64,000 nucleotides of DNA from Thermincola carboxydiphila. Lineage in GTDB: Bacteria; Bacillota; Thermincolia; Thermincolales; UBA2595. Positions 35,922 through 43,731 of this stretch are shown here, piece by piece. The notes below the pieces were generated by a model. That model was not told where the DNA came from. It worked only from the letters and a program-made list of their open reading frames with translations, and ran no database searches. Numbering within the stretch: position 1 is the stretch's first letter; every line of letters starts with the position of its first letter. Location: positions 62,001 to 126,000 of the forward strand of contig JAENZJ010000003.1 of the NCBI GenBank assembly GCA_016841325.1. The letters are read 5' to 3'. Made by a program: the position numbers and the translations under genes.

Positions 35922-36503
35922 TTACCTCCATTCAACTTCCTGACCGTCTATAAACAGCCTTACCAGTGCTGCATTCCCCCACCGGTCAACACTGACCTCT
36001 GCCTCAAATGACCGTCGTTCCTGTTCAATTTCCTTCCCCTCGTGCTGGGGGACAAAGAAACTTTCTATCCCATATTTAAGTATCAGGATTTCCTGACTTT
36101 CCCGGGCATTCCGGCCTTCCTGAATACTCTGGGCTCCCGGAATACTTTGGCCTTCCATGTATAGCATGACCCTGCCTTTGATGGCCAGGCTTCCGTCAGC
36201 CGGCCTCCGGTGCGAAACAGAGGCGGGAGTCCAGTATCTGCCCTGTTTTTCCAACTGCACCCAGACGGTCTCATTTTGCTTAAAATCCTTCTTGTCAACA
36301 GGGACCTGGGAAAGGTCCAACTCGGAAATCTCATAATTCAGGACCACATAGTCTCCCCGGAACATATCCCATGGGTCAACCGGGGCGGTTTTGAGAAGTA
36401 TTTTGGTCCCAAAAGCAGCAGTGGACCATTTCATCCCCATCATTACCAGCAATACGGCAATTTGAAGGGCAACAGCAAAAACAAACAGTTTTCTATACCT
36501 CAT
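35922..36503 (-). CDS. GDYXXLXY domain membrane protein
   Basis: The protein has 193 residues. One membrane helix at residues 5-23 precedes the defining motif FRGDYVVLNYEIS, followed by a beta-rich outside domain. The family's function is unknown; in many genomes it neighbours a DUF2157 membrane protein. Here the neighbour upstream is the remnant of such a gene, overlapping by 11 bp. Confidence 0.85.
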   Translation of the reverse strand: MRYRKLFVFAVALQIAVLLVMMGMKWSTAAFGTKILLKTAPVDPWDMFRGDYVVLNYEISELDLSQVPVDKKDFKQNETVWVQLEKQGRYWTPASVSHRRPADGSLAIKGRVMLYMEGQSIPGAQSIQEGRNARESQEILILKYGIESFFVPQHEGKEIEQERRSFEAEVSVDRWGNAALVRLFIDGQEVEWR

Positions 36504-37028
36504 AACTGTTCACCTTCATTCCCCGGATAACTTTTCTCCTGTTGCGTTCCAGGAGAGTCCCCCCGACGAAAAGCAGGACCCCGCCTGCCATAAAAAACAG
36601 GGAATTGGGCATCATATCCCAGAAGAAATCAAAATACCTGGCAATTACATCAAGCACAAAAAACACGATCCCAACATTAATCAATACCGGCTCCCGGTTG
36701 GAGTAACCAATCACAACAACTGCAATTATACACGCAAACAACAGGACATTAATAACCGCTGCGAAGGCATCTTCACCAATTATTCCCGCTAAGACCATAA
36801 TCACCGGCAGCAGCGCCGCTGCCGAACCAGCAAAAAGGTTTTCCCTGATAAGCTTCCTGGTACGGCCGCCCTTTATATGTACAAAATCACGGCAGCAGCC
36901 GTACCGGCGAGGAGTACCCCCAGGGCAGTCAGGAAAGAGGGTGTAATTATCCCTTTCTCTTTCCAGAGGGCGACTTCCTCCTCGAGCCACTTCAGCCACT
37001 GTCCGGGAATTTTCCTTCCGAAATCGAT
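36493..37028 (-). pseudogene. Decayed DUF2157-type membrane protein
   Basis: From 37028 one frame encodes GQWLKWLEEEVALWKEKGII, typical for the N-terminus of DUF2157 proteins, then a helix, and stops at TAA 36873-36875; no start codon lies in frame before it. The continuing C-terminal part is in another frame: VVVIGYSNREPVLINVGIVF, RYFDFFWDMMPNSLFF and LLERNRRK, the usual DUF2157 C-terminus. The middle (roughly 150-250 residues in intact relatives, from general knowledge) is missing. So internal deletion plus frameshift. The C-terminal frame (start possible at 36999) might still make a four-helix peptide. Confidence 0.75.
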
Positions 37029-37052
37029 ATAATTCCCTTAATATAATTCCCT

Positions 37053-37487
37053 TTATTTAAAAAACAGGTAAACACCTGATACCATCAGCATCAGGGCGAC
37101 TATCCTGACGGGCTCCACGGGAATATGCCGCACCCCTGCCAGGCCGTAGTGGTCGGCAATCATGGCAAAACTAAGCTGGGCTACGATGATAATGCCGGTT
37201 GTAAGGGAAACACCCAGTTTGGGGATCAGGAAAGTACTCCCCATAACAATCACCAGTCCCAGGAAACCGCCCAGGAAGGCATACCAGTCGGCATCCCTGA
37301 GAACCGCAAAACTCTGCCTGCTGAAAAGGAGGTAAATGACCAGGGAACTTAACATGGCCACTGTATTAACCACCAGGACTGTCAGGGACAGATGTGCAGT
37401 TTTGTTGAGATTGCTGTTTAAAATAACCTGTGTGCTGGCAGCTGTTCCCACAGCAACTGCAATCAGGACATAAAATGCCACAGTCAA
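37053..37487 (-). CDS. Half-size DMT family protein (DUF606/YdcZ type)
   Basis: 144 residues, five hydrophobic helices, TTG start with AGGGGA upstream. AASTQVILNSNLNKTAHLSL and FLGGFLGLVIVMGSTFLIPKLG are typical of the YdcZ/DUF606 family, small-multidrug-resistance-like five-helix proteins that dimerise. Function of the family is not established. Confidence 0.85.
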   Translation of the reverse strand: MTVAFYVLIAVAVGTAASTQVILNSNLNKTAHLSLTVLVVNTVAMLSSLVIYLLFSRQSFAVLRDADWYAFLGGFLGLVIVMGSTFLIPKLGVSLTTGIIIVAQLSFAMIADHYGLAGVRHIPVEPVRIVALMLMVSGVYLFFK

Positions 37488-37562
37488 AGTCTTCCCCTAC
37501 TTTCTATATATTTGTTTATACCATATATATGCGCTTCGCATACTGTTAACGGCGGCCGGTAG

Positions 37563-38387
37563 TCAGCTTCCTGTCCCCCGGTATCTTTTGACCCCGGCTT
37601 CCCAGAACAAATACGCTATCACAAAAGATACTATCCCGACAACGGGAGTAAGCAGCGCATATCCCATGTACTCATATCTGTGCATGACGATGGTTGCCGG
37701 GTAAAAGCCAACAAAGGCAAAAGGGAGAATCCATGTCAGCAAAAATCTTACCGGTCCGCGGTAAATGGTCATGGGATACCTGCCATATTGGGAAAGGTTG
37801 TACACCATCGGCATCAGGCCAAGATTTCCTTCAGTCCAGAAACCCAGGCTGGCCAGGAATGTGTAAACCCCGGCATAAACCAGTGCCGCCCCGGCAACCA
37901 GAACTGCCGCCAGGGGTATATCCCACCATACGGGGACCAGGCCCATCCTGCTCCCGGAATGTATCATTATAATAATACCTACTATCATACTTACCAGCAG
38001 TTCAGGCCGCATTGTCTCAACAACAACCTGATACCAGGCATTTATAGGCCGGACAAGAATCCGGTCAAACTCGCCCTGGAGGACATACTTTTCAGGCACA
38101 TCAAAAAGGTGGTTAAAAAATCCGCTGTAAATACCAAAGGGCACCAGGAAAAAACCGTAGATGAACAATACCTGATCCCTGGTCCATCCCTGGATAGCAG
38201 GGACTTTGGAAAATATAATCAGGATAAAAATCAGGCTTACCGACTGCTGCAGGAACTCAGTGAATATATGTATAAAAAAATCCCACCTGTAAGCCATCTT
38301 TGTTTTTATGTACTGGGCCAGGTAATGAATAAAAATGGTCAAGTACCTGGCCGCCGTTTTGGATGAGCTGGGCAGCTTCATAGCCAT
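37563..38387 (-). CDS. ABC-2 family exporter permease (DUF990 type), second copy
   Basis: The ATG at 38387 (MAMKLPSSSK) has AGGGAGG eight bases upstream and lies just after the stop of the previous permease gene. Six membrane helices; family features include YRWDFFIHIFTEFLQQSV, FDRILVRPINAWYQVV and a C-terminal RYRGTGS, as in ABC2_membrane_6/DUF990 proteins. Forms a heterodimeric exporter with the next permease and the ATPase. Substrate unknown. Confidence 0.9.
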   Translation of the reverse strand: MAMKLPSSSKTAARYLTIFIHYLAQYIKTKMAYRWDFFIHIFTEFLQQSVSLIFILIIFSKVPAIQGWTRDQVLFIYGFFLVPFGIYSGFFNHLFDVPEKYVLQGEFDRILVRPINAWYQVVVETMRPELLVSMIVGIIIMIHSGSRMGLVPVWWDIPLAAVLVAGAALVYAGVYTFLASLGFWTEGNLGLMPMVYNLSQYGRYPMTIYRGPVRFLLTWILPFAFVGFYPATIVMHRYEYMGYALLTPVVGIVSFVIAYLFWEAGVKRYRGTGS

Positions 38388-38391
38388 GGTT

Positions 38392-39195
38392 TCAGCCTCC
38401 CTGGATAACGACATGTTTTACGGCGAAACGCCAAAAAAGGTGTGCCAGAAGACCAAGGACTGTTATCCAGAATACCTGCAGCCCCAGGACCTTAAAGGCA
38501 GCGGCACCACTGATCTGGCCGAGATAAATCATGTTGGGCAGGTAGCTTACCGCCTGGAACGGAAGCAGCTGAATAATGTCCCTGGCCCAGCCGGGATAAA
38601 AACTTATTGGCAGCAAAAGCCCTGACAAGAGGTCCATGATAACACGTTTCGCCTTATATACACCTGTGGGGCTTTTAGTAAAGAAAACCACAAAACCCGC
38701 AATCATACTGATTTGAGCATTGATCACAAAGGCCCCAAGTACTGCAATCACAAACATTACCACACTGTCCCATCCAATAGGGAGGGTAAAAGGCCTGATT
38801 AGGTAGATAGCCAAACCGGCCGGCAAGGCAAAGAAAAGCATCCTGAATATGGCCTCACCAAAGGACCTGGCATATTTAACCATCTGATAACTGTAAGGCC
38901 TGATAAGTTCCAGGGCAATCTTACCCTCCCTGATGTCTGTCCCCACCCGGCGGTCCAGGTTGCTGAAATAAAAGGAACGGACCACCCAGGCTATAATTAC
39001 ATATGTAATCATTTCCTCCCTGTCAAGACCGCCGATAACCCTGTTTCCGGCATATACAGCATCCCACAGAAAAAAGTATGCCCCTATCTGAATAGAATAA
39101 TTAAGGATACCGGTGAAGTAAAACGACCTGTAGGCCAGGTTGTTGACAAACTCCATGCGGATAAGTTCAAGGTAAAGCAGCAGACGGTTAACCAA
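38392..39195 (-). CDS. ABC-2 family exporter permease (DUF990 type), first copy
   Basis: 267 residues, six helices, with NNLAYRSFYFTGILNYSIQI, GKIALELIRPYSYQMVKYAR and AFVINAQISMIAGFVVFFT matching DUF990 permeases. Overlaps the ATPase gene by 8 bp. Partner of the permease at 37563-38387. Confidence 0.9.
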   Translation of the reverse strand: MVNRLLLYLELIRMEFVNNLAYRSFYFTGILNYSIQIGAYFFLWDAVYAGNRVIGGLDREEMITYVIIAWVVRSFYFSNLDRRVGTDIREGKIALELIRPYSYQMVKYARSFGEAIFRMLFFALPAGLAIYLIRPFTLPIGWDSVVMFVIAVLGAFVINAQISMIAGFVVFFTKSPTGVYKAKRVIMDLLSGLLLPISFYPGWARDIIQLLPFQAVSYLPNMIYLGQISGAAAFKVLGLQVFWITVLGLLAHLFWRFAVKHVVIQGG

Positions 39196-40024
39196 TGTCC
39201 CAGCCTCCCCCTGCTGAACCGGATGTCGGTTTTTGCCCCATGTAGATTCGTTTCACTATGTCTTCCAGCTTGTCCTGGCCCCACTGAGAATACAGGTTAT
39301 CAACCGAACCGTCATAAAGCATTTTTCCCCGGTCAATGATGGCCACCCTTGGGCAGAGGGCCTCAATATCCCCCAGGTCGTGGGTTGTAAGGATAACTGT
39401 AGTCTTATACTCATTGTTTATTTCCTTAAGGAACTCCCTGATTTTTGACTTGGCCAGCACATCCAAACCAATAGTAGGTTCATCCAGAAAGAGAATAGCC
39501 GGGTTGTGCAGCAGGGCGGCTGCCAGGTCACACCTCATCCGCTGGCCCAGGCTGAGCTTCCGGACAGGAAGATTGAGCAAACCGCTTAAGCCCAGGATAT
39601 CGTCAAACTGCTGCAGCCTCCGCCTGAAATCCTCCCGGGGAACATCATATATCCGCCGCAGCAGTTTAAATGACTCGATAACGGCAATATCCCACCAAAG
39701 CTGGCTGCGTTGTCCGAAAACCACCCCTATACCTCTGGTATAGGACTCCCTGTCCTTATGGGGTACATAACCGTTTACGGATACCGTACCCGCAGTTGGC
39801 ACCAGTATCCCTGTAAGCATTTTGATAGTGGTTGATTTTCCGGCGCCATTAGCTCCGATATATCCCACCATCTCCCCCCGGTCGACAGCAAAATCTATCC
39901 CATCAACAGCCCGGAGTATCCGGTACCTGCGGTGAAACAGGTCCCGGAACGCGCCCATAACACCTTCACTTCTGCTAAATATCCTGAATTCTTTGGTCAG
40001 TCCCCTTGCTTCAATCAGTTTCAT
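39188..40024 (-). CDS. ABC-2 exporter ATPase
   Basis: 278 residues. Walker A GANGAGKST, Q-loop VFGQRSQLWWD (the form typical of ATPases paired with DUF990 permeases), signature LSLGQRMRCDLAAALL, Walker B ILFLDEPTIGLD and H-loop TTHDLGDIEAL. An N-terminal RRYRILRAVDGIDF precedes the nucleotide domain. First gene of the three-gene exporter operon; drug, lipid or polysaccharide export is possible. Confidence 0.93.
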   Translation of the reverse strand: MKLIEARGLTKEFRIFSRSEGVMGAFRDLFHRRYRILRAVDGIDFAVDRGEMVGYIGANGAGKSTTIKMLTGILVPTAGTVSVNGYVPHKDRESYTRGIGVVFGQRSQLWWDIAVIESFKLLRRIYDVPREDFRRRLQQFDDILGLSGLLNLPVRKLSLGQRMRCDLAAALLHNPAILFLDEPTIGLDVLAKSKIREFLKEINNEYKTTVILTTHDLGDIEALCPRVAIIDRGKMLYDGSVDNLYSQWGQDKLEDIVKRIYMGQKPTSGSAGGGWDIG

Positions 40025-40213
40025 ATTTTACCTCCAACTGTGCCTCCCTCCGGCGCATCTTTCTTAAATTTAAGTTAAACACGGGAACTTAAATTCCTTC
40101 TTTTAGTATTGACCGCATAATATAGAAAGAGATTGTGATTTTTTTCTTTTACTTGCTCTGTTTCGACATTTTTTTCAAAGTCATCGTGATATACTTTATT
40201 TGGGGGGAGAATT

Positions 40214-40309
40214 ATGAAGAGGTATTTCCGGTTATTTAAAAAAATCCTTCGCGTTGAAGGCTTTATTTTGAAAAACATGGTGAAAACATTTTTCACTTTA
40301 CCCTGGTAA
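40214..40309 (+). CDS. Candidate 31-residue basic amphipathic peptide
   Basis: An ATG at 40214 lies five bases after GGGGGGAG, and a strong terminator begins five bases after the stop, so this is a complete small transcription unit. The peptide (MKRYFRLFKKILRVEG, then FILKNMVKTFFTLPW) has six or more Lys/Arg and no acidic residue but one Glu; hydrophobic and basic residues alternate with helical period. It could be a membrane peptide, a toxin or a leader. No family recognised. Confidence 0.55.
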   Translation: MKRYFRLFKKILRVEGFILKNMVKTFFTLPW

Positions 40310-40314
40310 ACACG

Positions 40315-40340
40315 AAAAACCGCGGCAGCGCGGTTTTTTA
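40315..40340 (+). terminator. Terminator after the small peptide gene
   Basis: The 10-bp stem AAAAACCGCG/CGCGGTTTTT with a GCAG loop is followed by T residues on the plus strand; it also works on the minus strand. Confidence 0.85.
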
Positions 40341-40427
40341 TGTTCTGAATGATGTCATTCCATATCAGGTTTAAAATAATCACTTCTGAAAGCTCTTTCC
40401 CGCTTCACTTCCCTAAACCATTCCGGT

Positions 40428-40568
40428 TCACTTCCGGGCCCCCTTCTTCAGGGACTTGAACTTAAACTCCACCTGCACGGGAGCCGGGCAGTACCGTCTG
40501 CATTCCACAATAATAACTGATTTATCCTGTTTGCATTCCCTGAGGCATAACCGGCAGAGTTTATTCAT
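40428..40568 (-). CDS. Small Cys-rich protein, 46 residues
   Basis: ATG at 40568 with TTAGGA upstream. Two Cys clusters (MNKLCRLCLRECKQ and VECRRYCPAP) could hold zinc; the tail is basic (KFKSLKKGARK). Predicted a zinc-binding mini-protein, possibly nucleic-acid binding. No named family recognised. Upstream neighbour is DUF3006. Confidence 0.6.
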   Translation of the reverse strand: MNKLCRLCLRECKQDKSVIIVECRRYCPAPVQVEFKFKSLKKGARK

Positions 40569-40616
40569 ATATCCTAACCCCCAAGGCCGTTCCGTGATAT
40601 TTTCAATCCGGCGATA

Positions 40617-40835
40617 TTATTCAACCGGGTCTTCCATGATTACCTGCCTGCCTTTATCCAGCCTCAGACGTTCTGTATCACCGCGAAGACAGACTTCAAT
40701 CCTAACCTGGTCACCCTCTTTGACACCGCCGGGAACCAGGAACTTAGGTATCTTAAATGTATCTTTGCCCCACTCTATAATGACCCATGGGCCATCAATT
40801 TTTTCCACAGTAAGCAACAAGTTATCCCACTCCAT
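40617..40835 (-). CDS. DUF3006-like small beta protein
   Basis: About 72 residues; VEKIDGPWVIIEWGKDTFKI, then PKFLVPGGVKEGDQVRIEV matches the DUF3006 pattern (an OB-like small beta fold). Family function unknown. The first residues are uncertain: a TTG seven codons in is an alternative start. Confidence 0.7.
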   Translation of the reverse strand: MEWDNLLLTVEKIDGPWVIIEWGKDTFKIPKFLVPGGVKEGDQVRIEVCLRGDTERLRLDKGRQVIMEDPVE

Positions 40836-40927
40836 TCCGTTGCAGCAGCTGGTGGTGTTTGGTCCTGTTTCTTACTTATTCTAGCACACACGGGCCGGTT
40901 TGTCATGAAAAAAAGGGCAGAATATGA

Positions 40928-42118
40928 CTAATTATCTTCCGTTTCCGGTTCCTGCAGTATCTCAACAATGCTCATTCCCCGCACCTGCCATGGGATCGGC
41001 CCTGAAACTTTTACTGTTTCACAGGCAGCCTCCCTCTCCTTCACCTGGGTTCCGTCCCTGAGCCCATAAGATACTTTTACCCTAAACAGTGTTTTGTTTT
41101 CTCCGGCAGGTCCCGAGACCTCTGCCACACTGAACCAGCTAATTCTGCTGAAAATCCGGTCAATCTCCCTTTCCCCGGCCCCGGCTTCATACCTAATGAG
41201 CCGTTTACTCAGGTTATAATCAGCCTGTTCCACCGTGGTGAGCACAACATTAAGTACCTGCTCCGCTCCGGCTCCTGCCAGCATTTCCTCAAACCTGCCT
41301 GCAGCCTTCCAGACCATCACCTGGTGTGCCAGGTTGACCTTATTATTATGGACCCTGCTGTCCCGGAAATGAATACAAAAATGCCCGTTAAATTCATTTC
41401 CTCCTATGGCCCCGGCGCCGTGAGGCATCCCGTTCATAGATGCAGCAATCCTGCGCCCCCTTACCGTAACAACTATAGCCCTTCTTTTCCAGCTCCAACT
41501 GCCTCCGTAAATTTCCTTCATAATCCTGCTGTCAGCCGCAGTCAGAGGCTGTACATCAGCATGCAGGCTCCCTGCCCTGCGCTGCACCATAAAGGACTTG
41601 CCGGTATCCAGGTCAGTGATTTTAGCCCGGTCAAACTTGCAAAAAATTTCGTCCACCTCTGCCCATGACAGGAATTCACCATAGGGACTTTTTTTGTTAA
41701 TCTCCTTTAATGCTCCCTCCAGGCAGGCACCTCCGTCCTTCAGGACATAAGTCCGTCCCGTTTCCGGTTCGTACAGGTTTGCCGGCTTGTCAAACCAAAA
41801 GGTCTGGGTTTGGTTTCTGCGTTTCACCACAAGCCGGTACCTCATCCCGGCAGGCCTGCTGTCCTGCTCACCCTGCACCTGTCCCCTGTCTCCGGCAATC
41901 ATGGCACCCGAGATTTGCCTGTTCAGTTCTGTAAGGGTGTTGTCATCGGCAAGGGCTATTTTTCCCTCATGTGAAGCGAAACTTAACTGGGCAGAAATAA
42001 TTTGGCTTATCCAACTGTGCACACCACGACCAAGAAAGAATATAAATAAACAAAAGACCACAATAATCAGGAGTGTTCTTTTAACGGACCTGCCGGTACG
42101 AAACCCGATAACCCGCAA
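40928..42118 (-). CDS. Membrane-anchored protein with the same conserved domain as the LysM protein
   Basis: The TTG at 42118 has GGGGGAGGTG six bases upstream; a frame to 42202 has none. A membrane helix (about residues 14-34, TLLIIVVFCLFIFFLGRG) anchors an outside protein of about 396 residues. The central domain, GSLHADVQPLTAADSRIMKE, GGSWSWKRRAIVV, NGMPHGAGAI, FNGHFCIHF, SRVHNN, matches the C-terminal domain of 33961-35091, residue for residue at the His, Asp, Trp and Asn positions. A further 130 residues follow. It is divergent from the cotE genes. A wall- or spore-related enzyme is likely; not proven. Confidence 0.8.
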   Translation of the reverse strand: MRVIGFRTGRSVKRTLLIIVVFCLFIFFLGRGVHSWISQIISAQLSFASHEGKIALADDNTLTELNRQISGAMIAGDRGQVQGEQDSRPAGMRYRLVVKRRNQTQTFWFDKPANLYEPETGRTYVLKDGGACLEGALKEINKKSPYGEFLSWAEVDEIFCKFDRAKITDLDTGKSFMVQRRAGSLHADVQPLTAADSRIMKEIYGGSWSWKRRAIVVTVRGRRIAASMNGMPHGAGAIGGNEFNGHFCIHFRDSRVHNNKVNLAHQVMVWKAAGRFEEMLAGAGAEQVLNVVLTTVEQADYNLSKRLIRYEAGAGEREIDRIFSRISWFSVAEVSGPAGENKTLFRVKVSYGLRDGTQVKEREAACETVKVSGPIPWQVRGMSIVEILQEPETEDN

Positions 42119-42396
42119 CCGATACACCTCCCCCAATACCCGCCACAGCAGTGCGGCCGGAATGGGCCCGCAAAAGAGCCGCCGGCCTAACCTCACATAC
42201 AAATACTTATTGAAGAGATGTCCCGATTATGTCAAAAAAAGCGGCAAAGGTGTGTCACCATATACAAGTCAGTATCATAGTATACATTAGTATTAAGTGG
42301 CCTGCGAAGGGAGCTGATGTCATAAGGGGGACCAATGCTTCCCAGAATCATATAAATAAATTCAATTTATAAATTATGTACAGGAGGGGATTGTTA

Positions 42397-42924
42397 ATGG
42401 CCGATGTTGGCGGCAAACTGGAGCAAGAAATGGCTGCTCCTACAGACACTTCTTTCAGGGAGATTATTACCAAGGCTATATGCGGGACAGGACAACAGGA
42501 TTTCCGGTATACTGAGGTGCTGGCCATCCCGGTTGGGCGGGTCCCGTCAAGCATCCTCGGATCTTCCGTAACCAGACTTAAGCTCACGGAACCACTGGTC
42601 ACTGAGATTTCAGGAGATGGCAGCAAAAGTGTTCGTGTCAGCGGGACATTTGATATTAATGTCTGGTATGCCTATAATGATGACCAGGCAACAGATGTAG
42701 CCAAAGAAACTGTTAAATTCACCGAGGTTATTCCTATCAATGTTATCAGTGAAAATATCATTGGCCAGGTTGATGCCAGGGCCGTGCTGGTTAAATCACC
42801 CAAGTGCCACAAGACCATAATCACCGCTGGCAACCAGGTCCAGGTAGAGGTTGAACTCGGTATTTATGCTGAAATCATCGGAGAAACCAAGGTTTATGTC
42901 CAGGTGTACTCCGAAACCGACTAG
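42397..42924 (+). CDS. cotE: CotE-type outer spore coat protein
   Basis: The ATG at 42397 has CAGGAGGGG seven bases upstream. FREIITKAICGTGQQDF, PVGRVPSSILGSSVTRLKLT, GTFDINVWYAYND, FTEVIPIN and YAEIIGETKVYVQVY follow the CotE family through its length. In Bacillus CotE is the morphogenetic protein that assembles the outer coat in the mother cell. 175 residues, normal size. First of two paralogues and of the long plus-strand coat locus. A CATATAAATA box at 42349 with AC 16 bases upstream resembles a sigma-K promoter. Confidence 0.88.
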   Translation: MADVGGKLEQEMAAPTDTSFREIITKAICGTGQQDFRYTEVLAIPVGRVPSSILGSSVTRLKLTEPLVTEISGDGSKSVRVSGTFDINVWYAYNDDQATDVAKETVKFTEVIPINVISENIIGQVDARAVLVKSPKCHKTIITAGNQVQVEVELGIYAEIIGETKVYVQVYSETD

Positions 42925-42954
42925 CACAATATTTCTTGAAGGGAGGATTGGTAA

Positions 42955-43587
42955 ATGACCACCGACCGCCCCGCTGTGCGGGAAATAATTACGAAAGCGG
43001 TTTGCGGCAAAGGTGCCTATAAATACCAGAGGTCCATTGACCTGGAAATACCGGTAAGGCATAAAACAATTCAGGTACTCGGTAACTTTGTCTCAAATTC
43101 GGCAATAGATGAAGCAGTAGTTGTGGATAAACCCTTCCAGGGCAAAACTGTCCGGGTCAGGGGCCGCTATGATGTCCATGTCTGGTATGCATATGACCAG
43201 GAGACCTGTGCCGCAAAAACTACCGTATCGTTTACAGAATTTATACCAATAAACTCTTTCGGTAACGAAATTGTCTCCAACCAGCAGGCTTCCGCTAAAA
43301 TCATTGAAAAACCCCGCTGCCGCAAGGCTTATGTAAAAGACCTCGGTAATAAGACAGTTATCAGGGTGGAAATCGAACAACAACTGGCAGCGGAAGTCCT
43401 CGGGCTGACAAAAGTAAAGGTAGGTGTATTGCCACAGGCAGCAGGTATCAGTCAGACCGTAAAAGGCCGGGAGCTGACTGCTCCCCAGGCTTCGGAAACA
43501 AGCACCATAAGTCCGGTACAAAACTACTATTTTGATTTAAAATATGATGAAGACCTTGTAGAAGATGATGACGATTACGACCACTAA
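42955..43587 (+). CDS. CotE paralogue with acidic tail
   Basis: ATG preceded by GGGAGG. VREIITKAVCGKGAYKYQ, GRYDVHVWYAYDQ, FTEFIPIN and LAAEVLGLTKVKVGVLPQ match the first CotE. 210 residues; the extra C-terminal part ends in YDEDLVEDDDDYDH, strongly acidic as the CotE tail in Bacillus, where this end recruits outer-coat proteins. 30 bp downstream of the first cotE, surely the same operon, which ends with the terminator at 43597. Confidence 0.88.
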   Translation: MTTDRPAVREIITKAVCGKGAYKYQRSIDLEIPVRHKTIQVLGNFVSNSAIDEAVVVDKPFQGKTVRVRGRYDVHVWYAYDQETCAAKTTVSFTEFIPINSFGNEIVSNQQASAKIIEKPRCRKAYVKDLGNKTVIRVEIEQQLAAEVLGLTKVKVGVLPQAAGISQTVKGRELTAPQASETSTISPVQNYYFDLKYDEDLVEDDDDYDH

Positions 43588-43596
43588 AATTACCAG

Positions 43597-43637
43597 AAAA
43601 GCGTCCTGGTTCTTAAGCTGAACGACGCTTTTTTTTT
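43597..43637 (+). terminator. Terminator after the two cotE genes
   Basis: The stem AAAAGCGTC/GACGCTTTT with a loop containing CTTAAG is followed by nine T residues. Confidence 0.85.
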
Positions 43638-43731
43638 GGGGAAATAGCATCACAGTAAGTGTTTACATACTATATATAGTAACTTCAGTTTAAAAAACAC
43701 CATCTTAAACCTGAAAAGAGGCGGAAAAATC

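Noticed and set aside
40075-40383. 102-codon frame on the minus strand
   Set aside because: It runs through the terminator and the small plus-strand peptide gene, is AT-rich with no ribosome site and no family features.
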